Below are positions 6,762 to 11,640 of a stretch of DNA of 11,640 nucleotides, piece by piece (the stretch's first letter is position 1; each line of letters starts with the position of its first letter). The notes beneath the pieces were generated by a model that was not told the DNA's origin, searched no databases, and worked only from the letters and a program-made list of their open reading frames with translations. Origin of the DNA: Synechococcaceae bacterium WBB_10_009. GTDB lineage: Bacteria; Cyanobacteriota; Cyanobacteriia; PCC-6307; Cyanobiaceae. The stretch is from contig RHBP01000047.1 of assembly GCA_010030955.1 (NCBI GenBank), positions 1-11,640 on the forward strand, read 5' to 3'. The position numbers and the translations under genes were made by a program.

Positions 6762-7761
6762 CGCGGATCGCCTGTTCGGCCTGCCGGCACAACAGCAGCC
6801 GCGAGGCTATTCGCTCCAATCGCTGCAGCGATGCACGGTTGGCCTGCGGATTGTTGAGCTCCTCACGCAGCTGCTCCCAGCTGATGGGGCGTTCCAGCTG
6901 CTGATCGGGGGGATGGGGCAGGCCGCGGCGCTGGCGGATTTGATCCTCCCAGCGCTTGAGTTGCTCGGCCATGGCCAGCAGCAGGTCCGCTTCGCCGCGG
7001 TGCAGCCGCGCCACCAGCTCCGCATCCTGCACGGGCGGGGCCTGGTGCACCATGCCGCCCACCATGGTCACCAACCGTGAGGCGGCCGCATCAAAGCTGT
7101 TGAGCAGCCGCACTCCGGGTTGCCGCTCCGGCATCACCCCCAGCTCCTGCAGCAGCGCCGGGCGCTGCCGCCGCACCGCCAGCAGCTGGCCCCGCAGGCG
7201 CCGGTAGCTGTCCGCATCCACCGCATCGTCTTCCCCCAGCACCCGCCGCGCCAGCTGGCGGTAGCAGCGCTGCAGCTGCGCCAGCAGATCGGCGTAGAGG
7301 TTGAGGCTGGTGTCCAATCCGCGGGAGGGCCACAACAGCCGCAGGGCCAGCAGGGAGAGCAGCACGCCGAAGCAGGTCCAGAAGAACCGCAGCGGAATCC
7401 AGCTGGCCAGGCTGCCCTGGTGCACCAGCCAGCCCATCACCACGATCATGCCGCCCACCTTGTAGCCCACCTTGAGGTTGAGCAGCCCCCCCAGCAGCCG
7501 CAGGAAGCCGAGGGTGATGGCGATGCCCACGGGCATCGGCAGATGGCCCAGCCCCTCGTAGCCCACCAGCAGCAGCACCGACCCGAGCACCGTGCCCAGG
7601 ATGCGTTGGCGCCCGAGCTCCAGGGAGGCGCCATAGGTGCCGGAGGACACGGTCAGCACAGCCAGCGCCGCGTACTGGGTGTCGATGATCCCGGTGATGC
7701 TGGCGAAGCCGTTGCCCAGGCCGGCGGTGAGGGCCGTGCGCAGGCCGTTGCGGTCGATCAT
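6721..7761 (-). CDS. FUSC-family inner-membrane protein, second half-size subunit (aromatic acid exporter-like)
   Basis: A 346-residue membrane protein with about six hydrophobic segments in residues 8-144, including IIDTQYAALAVLTVSSGTYG, the FUSC-type GRQRILGTVLGSVLLLVG (50-67), PVGIAITLGFLRLLGGLL and VGGMIVVMGWLV. A long soluble helical C-terminal half (about 150-346) is rich in Arg, Gln and Leu (for example LRGQLLAVRRQRPALLQELG). The ATG overlaps the preceding FUSC stop as ATGA, and a GGAG on the minus strand at 7773-7770 sits 8 bases ahead of it, which fixes the start. With the 324-residue neighbour it totals 670 residues, close to a single AaeB protein with its two membrane-plus-soluble modules. 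The FUSC/ArAE relation is judged from topology and the GTxLG motif; a role in proton-driven efflux of organic acids is inference. Confidence 0.85.
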   Translation of the reverse strand: MIDRNGLRTALTAGLGNGFASITGIIDTQYAALAVLTVSSGTYGASLELGRQRILGTVLGSVLLLVGYEGLGHLPMPVGIAITLGFLRLLGGLLNLKVGYKVGGMIVVMGWLVHQGSLASWIPLRFFWTCFGVLLSLLALRLLWPSRGLDTSLNLYADLLAQLQRCYRQLARRVLGEDDAVDADSYRRLRGQLLAVRRQRPALLQELGVMPERQPGVRLLNSFDAAASRLVTMVGGMVHQAPPVQDAELVARLHRGEADLLLAMAEQLKRWEDQIRQRRGLPHPPDQQLERPISWEQLREELNNPQANRASLQRLERIASRLLLCRQAEQAIRDGQTSWAAIISSG

Positions 7762-8732
7762 CGTGCGGGCTCCGGCAGCTGGGCGGCCAGTTTGCGCAGC
7801 CCCCCCAGGCAGGCGTGCAGCGGGCGCTGCTCCTCCTCCAGGGCCAACAGGGGCAGCAGGGGCAGCTGCCGTTGCTGGGCCAGCTGCTGCCACCGTTCGG
7901 GCTGGCGCGGTGGGGTGGCACTGGGCTGGCCCTGCAGCTGTTGCAACAGGGCGGTCACGCTCTGGAGCAGCAGCGGATCGTGCAGCAGGGGGGCTTCGGG
8001 CAGGTCGTGGAGCAGGCGCTCCCAGGCCAGCCAGTGGAAATGGGTCAGTTGCCAGAGCCGCAGCCGCTGCTCCCAGCGGCTGGTGCGCAGGGCGGTGGAT
8101 TTGGGGCCGTTGCGCTCCTGGGTCACCAGATCCTCCATGCGCACCAGGTCGCTGGTGAGCGGTTTCGGATCCAGGGGCATGGGCCTCGGGGCGCCGCTGT
8201 TCAGCCAGGAGGCATAGCGCTCCAGTTGGCGCTGCAGGCTGCTGCGCAGGCGCCCCTGGGCGAGAGCCATCTCCTGGTAGGCGTTGCGGGGCCAGAACAG
8301 CAACCCCACCAGCAACGCCACCACGCACCCCACCACCGTGTCGAGGGCGCGATTGAACACGTAATCCCAGTTCAGCTCCGCGTGGCTGGGGATCATCAGA
8401 AACATCAGGCTCACGAGCCCCGCCGTGCCGAAGGTCGACTGCCAGCCGAACATCTGCAGCACCGGAATCATCACCAGCAGGGAGACCAGCACGCCGATCC
8501 ATCCCCCCAGAATGGTGTGCACCAGGAAGGTGATCAGCCCGCCGGTTATGGTGCCAAGAATGCGGCCGGCGGCTGCTTTCAGGGTCTGGTCGTCGTTGTC
8601 GTCAACCACCACCACGACCGCCAGCAGCGGGTACCAGACAAACTGGATGCGTTCTGTCCAGCCGGCGATGGTGGCGGTGATGAACGTGGCCACGAACAAC
8701 TTGAGGCTGTTGCGCAGCAACGGGTTCTGCAC
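7758..8732 (-). CDS. FUSC-family inner-membrane protein, first half-size subunit (aromatic acid exporter-like)
   Basis: A 324-residue protein with six likely transmembrane segments at about 10-26, 31-45, 58-75, 78-92, 102-115 and 130-147, then a soluble helical region (150-324) starting WPRNAYQEMALAQGRLRSSL. The segment YPLLAVVVVVDDNDDQTLKAAAGRILGTITGGL (34-66 in part) is the typical FUSC/ArAE core, with the conserved Arg-x-x-Gly-Thr motif. The start is a GTG at 8732, as no ATG lies nearby (the next Met is at residue 88), and it gives an N-terminus that runs straight into helix 1. It is the first gene of the leftward operon FUSC-FUSC-TolC. The acidic DDNDD loop between helices 2 and 3 is notable. 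The substrate is unknown. Confidence 0.87.
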   Translation of the reverse strand: MQNPLLRNSLKLFVATFITATIAGWTERIQFVWYPLLAVVVVVDDNDDQTLKAAAGRILGTITGGLITFLVHTILGGWIGVLVSLLVMIPVLQMFGWQSTFGTAGLVSLMFLMIPSHAELNWDYVFNRALDTVVGCVVALLVGLLFWPRNAYQEMALAQGRLRSSLQRQLERYASWLNSGAPRPMPLDPKPLTSDLVRMEDLVTQERNGPKSTALRTSRWEQRLRLWQLTHFHWLAWERLLHDLPEAPLLHDPLLLQSVTALLQQLQGQPSATPPRQPERWQQLAQQRQLPLLPLLALEEEQRPLHACLGGLRKLAAQLPEPAR

Positions 8733-8798
8733 GGGCTGCGGCTCGGACCGGCTGACCGGAGCTTATGGGGATCCCGTTCGATCTGGAGCACAGCGTTG
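8733..8798. promoter_or_regulatory. Divergent FUSC/mgtC-like intergenic region (presumed promoters)
   Basis: These 66 bases lie between the leftward pump operon and the rightward mgtC-like gene and should hold both promoters. On the minus strand CATAAG at 8768-8763 is a weak -10 candidate, without a recognisable -35. A GGAG at 8785-8788, 10 bases before the ATG at 8799, is a fair Shine-Dalgarno for the rightward gene. I found no operator-like inverted repeat that I trust. Confidence 0.3.
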
Positions 8799-9245
8799 AT
8801 GGTGGGGCTGCCTGGGGTGGGGGCGGAGTTGGATGCCCTGCTGCGCATGGGCCTGGTGGTGCTGTGCGGCCTGGCGGTGGGCTACACCCGCGCCCACAGC
8901 AGCGGTGCCAACCGCATGCGGGTGCACGTGCTGGTGGGGTTAAGCGCCTGCCTGATGGTGCTGGCGGCGGGTCCCGACCTGGAGGCCCGCAGCCGCGCCA
9001 TCCAGGGGGTGGCCACCGGCGTGGGGTTCCTGGGGGCCGGCGAGATCCTGGTGGACCGCAGCGGCGACAAGCGCAGCCACCTGCCGCCCCAGGTGCATGG
9101 CCTCACCAGTGCGGCGTCGATTTGGTTCACAGCGGCCCTGGGGGTCACGGTGGCCGCCTCCACGCCGATGTTGGCGGCGGTGGCGTTGGTGTTGGCCCTG
9201 GTGGTGCTCTCCCAGCACCACCGCACCGGAGAGCCCCATGGCTGA
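8799..9245 (+). CDS. MgtC/SapB-family inner-membrane protein
   Basis: A 148-residue protein of four to five membrane segments (about 13-28, 41-57, 67-84, 104-121, 124-138). Family marks, in order: RMRVHVLVGLSACLMVL, corresponding to the R-x-H/N-x-LV-x-GA helix; VATGVGFLGAGEIL (71-84), the MgtC core; and HGLTSAASIWFTAALGV (100-116), the GLTTAAxxW signature. The usual soluble C-terminal domain of longer MgtC proteins is absent. At the first-helix end the usual G-x-E-R is G-Y-T-R. MgtC relatives are linked to growth at low magnesium and to control of ATP synthase or membrane potential; which applies here cannot be told. The start is set by the GGAG at 8785-8788. The stop overlaps the next gene by 8 bases. 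Confidence 0.88.
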   Translation: MVGLPGVGAELDALLRMGLVVLCGLAVGYTRAHSSGANRMRVHVLVGLSACLMVLAAGPDLEARSRAIQGVATGVGFLGAGEILVDRSGDKRSHLPPQVHGLTSAASIWFTAALGVTVAASTPMLAAVALVLALVVLSQHHRTGEPHG

Positions 9246-9474
9246 GGGGGGCGTGCCACAGGGCGCGTCAGCCCCGAGCCTTTGGGCGTTGAAGCCCTGG
9301 TGGTGCCAGCCCTGGTCGATCCTGCTCACCGGAGTTGTTGCGGTGGGCGGCAGCTGGTGGTGGCTGCGGCTGTGGTGGATCAGCCTGCCGCTGGGGGCGG
9401 CGGTGCTGCTGTGGTGGTGGCTGTTTCTGGTGGTGGTGCCGGCGGCCCACCGGGATCAGAAGTTGAAGGTGTAG
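9238..9474 (+). CDS. Small Trp-rich membrane protein
   Basis: A 78-residue protein with 12 tryptophans. A soluble N-terminus (1-19) leads into LKPWWCQPWSILLTG, then a first hydrophobic segment (about 26-40), the turn WWWLRLWWI, and a second segment (about 48-68) ending VVVPAAHRDQKLKV. The start overlaps the mgtC-like gene by 8 bases and has a good GGAG at 9228-9231, six bases upstream, so translation from here is well supported. The PWWCQPWSI motif recalls a conserved small protein family of cyanobacteria (possibly DUF6737; from memory, unverified). Function is unknown. The 3' end overlaps the convergent LCP gene by 19 bases. Confidence 0.82.
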   Translation: MAEGGVPQGASAPSLWALKPWWCQPWSILLTGVVAVGGSWWWLRLWWISLPLGAAVLLWWWLFLVVVPAAHRDQKLKV

Positions 9475-10373
9475 CGCTTGGGGCTGCCGGTGCCGCTGTC
9501 CGTGCCGCCGCCGCCCTCGGCTGCCGGCCACTCGGGGATCCAGTAGCTGAGGCCATCGCGCATCTCGGGGCGGCCGCCGAGGCGTTTGGCATCGAAGCGG
9601 GTGCCGGCCATGGCGGTGATCAGGCCGCCGATCTCCATGGGGCCCAGGTCGGTCTTCATGTCCTTGCCGGCGGCGGTGAGCAGCGAGGGCAGCCGCACCA
9701 GGCTCTCCGGTTTGGTGATCTGATCGAACAGGGCCTTGAGCAGCAGGCGCTGGCGGTCGAGCCGGCCGATGTCCCCCAGGCCGTCGTGGCGGAAGCGCAG
9801 GAAGCCCTCGATGTTGTTGCCCCGCAGCACCTGCCGGCCGGGCTGCAGGTCGATGTGCAGGTTCTGGGTGTTGTCGTGATAGAGCATCCGCTGGGGCACA
9901 TCCACCTCCAGGCCCCCCAGGGAATCCCCCAGGCGCCGGATCACCGAGAGGTTGATCACGATGTGGTGCTCCACCGGCCGGCCGAAGTGTTTGCTGAGCT
10001 CCTGCTTCACCAGCTCCGGCCCGCCGTAGGCCAGCAGGGCGTTGGCCTTGAGGGCCCCATGGCGTTTGGTGGCGATGTAGGTGTCGCGCGGCACCTGGAT
10101 CAACTCGGTGACCCCGTCCTTCACCCGCAGGGTGTACATCACATCGGTGTTGCCACCGCCGGCATCGGTGCCCAGGATCACCACCTGCTTGGCGCCGGCG
10201 CCGGTCCAGCTGCTGAAGGGATTCACCAGCTGGTGGTTGGCCCCCACCGGGGCCCCCTCCAGCACCAGGTGCAGGGGCGCCGCCAGCACCAGACCCGCCC
10301 CGAGCCCCAGGGCGATGGCCTTGAGCATGGGCCCGCGCTCATCGCGCAGGGGGTAGGTGGCGCTGCTGGTCAT
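9456..10373 (-). CDS. LytR-CpsA-Psr (LCP) family cell-envelope glycan transferase-like protein
   Basis: A 305-residue protein anchored by an N-terminal helix (about 17-36) with the LCP domain outside the cytoplasm. Motifs: VVILGTDAGGGNTDVM (64-79) with Asp70 and Asp77; IQVPRDTYI (92-100) with Arg96; GALKANALLAYGGPEL (106-121) with Lys109; VDVPQRMLYHD; LRFRHDGLGDIGRLDRQRL (192-210) with Arg193, Arg195, Arg204, Arg207 and Gln208. These are the lipid-pyrophosphate and metal-binding positions of the family, which transfers glycans from a polyprenyl carrier to the cell wall. The usual R-x-D in the first motif is N-T-D, so one expected Arg is missing. The tail is Gly/Ser/Thr-rich. The ATG at 10373 gives a 16-residue cytoplasmic lead; the ATG at 10328 is an alternative. 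It lies 37 bases downstream of the ABC exporter on the same strand, probably in one operon. Confidence 0.92.
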   Translation of the reverse strand: MTSSATYPLRDERGPMLKAIALGLGAGLVLAAPLHLVLEGAPVGANHQLVNPFSSWTGAGAKQVVILGTDAGGGNTDVMYTLRVKDGVTELIQVPRDTYIATKRHGALKANALLAYGGPELVKQELSKHFGRPVEHHIVINLSVIRRLGDSLGGLEVDVPQRMLYHDNTQNLHIDLQPGRQVLRGNNIEGFLRFRHDGLGDIGRLDRQRLLLKALFDQITKPESLVRLPSLLTAAGKDMKTDLGPMEIGGLITAMAGTRFDAKRLGGRPEMRDGLSYWIPEWPAAEGGGGTDSGTGSPKRYTFNF

Positions 10374-10410
10374 CGGGAAAACCTATGTCAGGCCTGCGGA
10401 ACACGGCGGT

Positions 10411-11640
<1,230 letters not shown>

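Noticed and set aside
7758..8502. Upstream extension of the second FUSC gene to 8502
   Set aside because: The extension is in a shifted frame across the first FUSC gene. The ATG at 7761 with its Shine-Dalgarno and ATGA overlap gives the natural start.

Overview
The window is a very GC-rich, gene-dense stretch of a chromosome that looks like a picocyanobacterium of the Cyanobium/Synechococcus group. This rests on a PsbP-like photosystem II lipoprotein (CyanoP), strongly GC-ending codons, and the block lipA-recR-psbP, which I know from that lineage; the assignment to a group is inference. No tRNA, rRNA, CRISPR array, insertion sequence or phage gene was seen. Intergenic gaps are all under 80 bases, and many neighbours overlap by 1 to 41 bases.

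Layout, left to right. The tail of an unrecognised plus-strand gene (1-135) is followed by the minus-strand pair recR-lipA (137-1662). Divergent from recR is a plus-strand run: psbP (1740-2321), a broken DAO-family FAD oxidoreductase (2321-3402), an HlyD-type membrane-fusion protein (3435-4775) and a 63-residue two-helix membrane protein (4772-4963). Facing these on the minus strand is an operon read right to left: two half-size FUSC/aromatic-acid-exporter-like proteins (8732 to 6721), then a TolC-like outer-membrane channel (6761 to 4863). The TolC 3' end overlaps the small membrane protein by 101 bases, tail to tail. Divergent from the FUSC operon is a plus-strand pair: a small MgtC/SapB-family membrane protein and a Trp-rich 78-residue membrane protein (8799-9474). 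The right end is a minus-strand pair: an MsbA-type ABC exporter running off the window, followed by a LytR-CpsA-Psr (LCP) family protein (11640 to 9456).

The most interesting content is the 3435-8732 block. An adaptor (HlyD), a tiny two-helix protein, a TolC channel and two half-length FUSC subunits together carry the parts of an AaeXAB-like tripartite efflux pump, but with the inner-membrane pump split into two overlapping genes, the genes arranged convergently, and an adaptor that most resembles the adaptors of NHLM/NHLP peptide-export systems. The second highlight is a perfect 59-bp direct repeat inside the FAD oxidoreductase. A piece of the gene from about 510 bases downstream has been copied over part of the FAD-binding fold, and the reading frame shifts at the end of the copy. 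This is either a real template-switch mutation or an assembly error.
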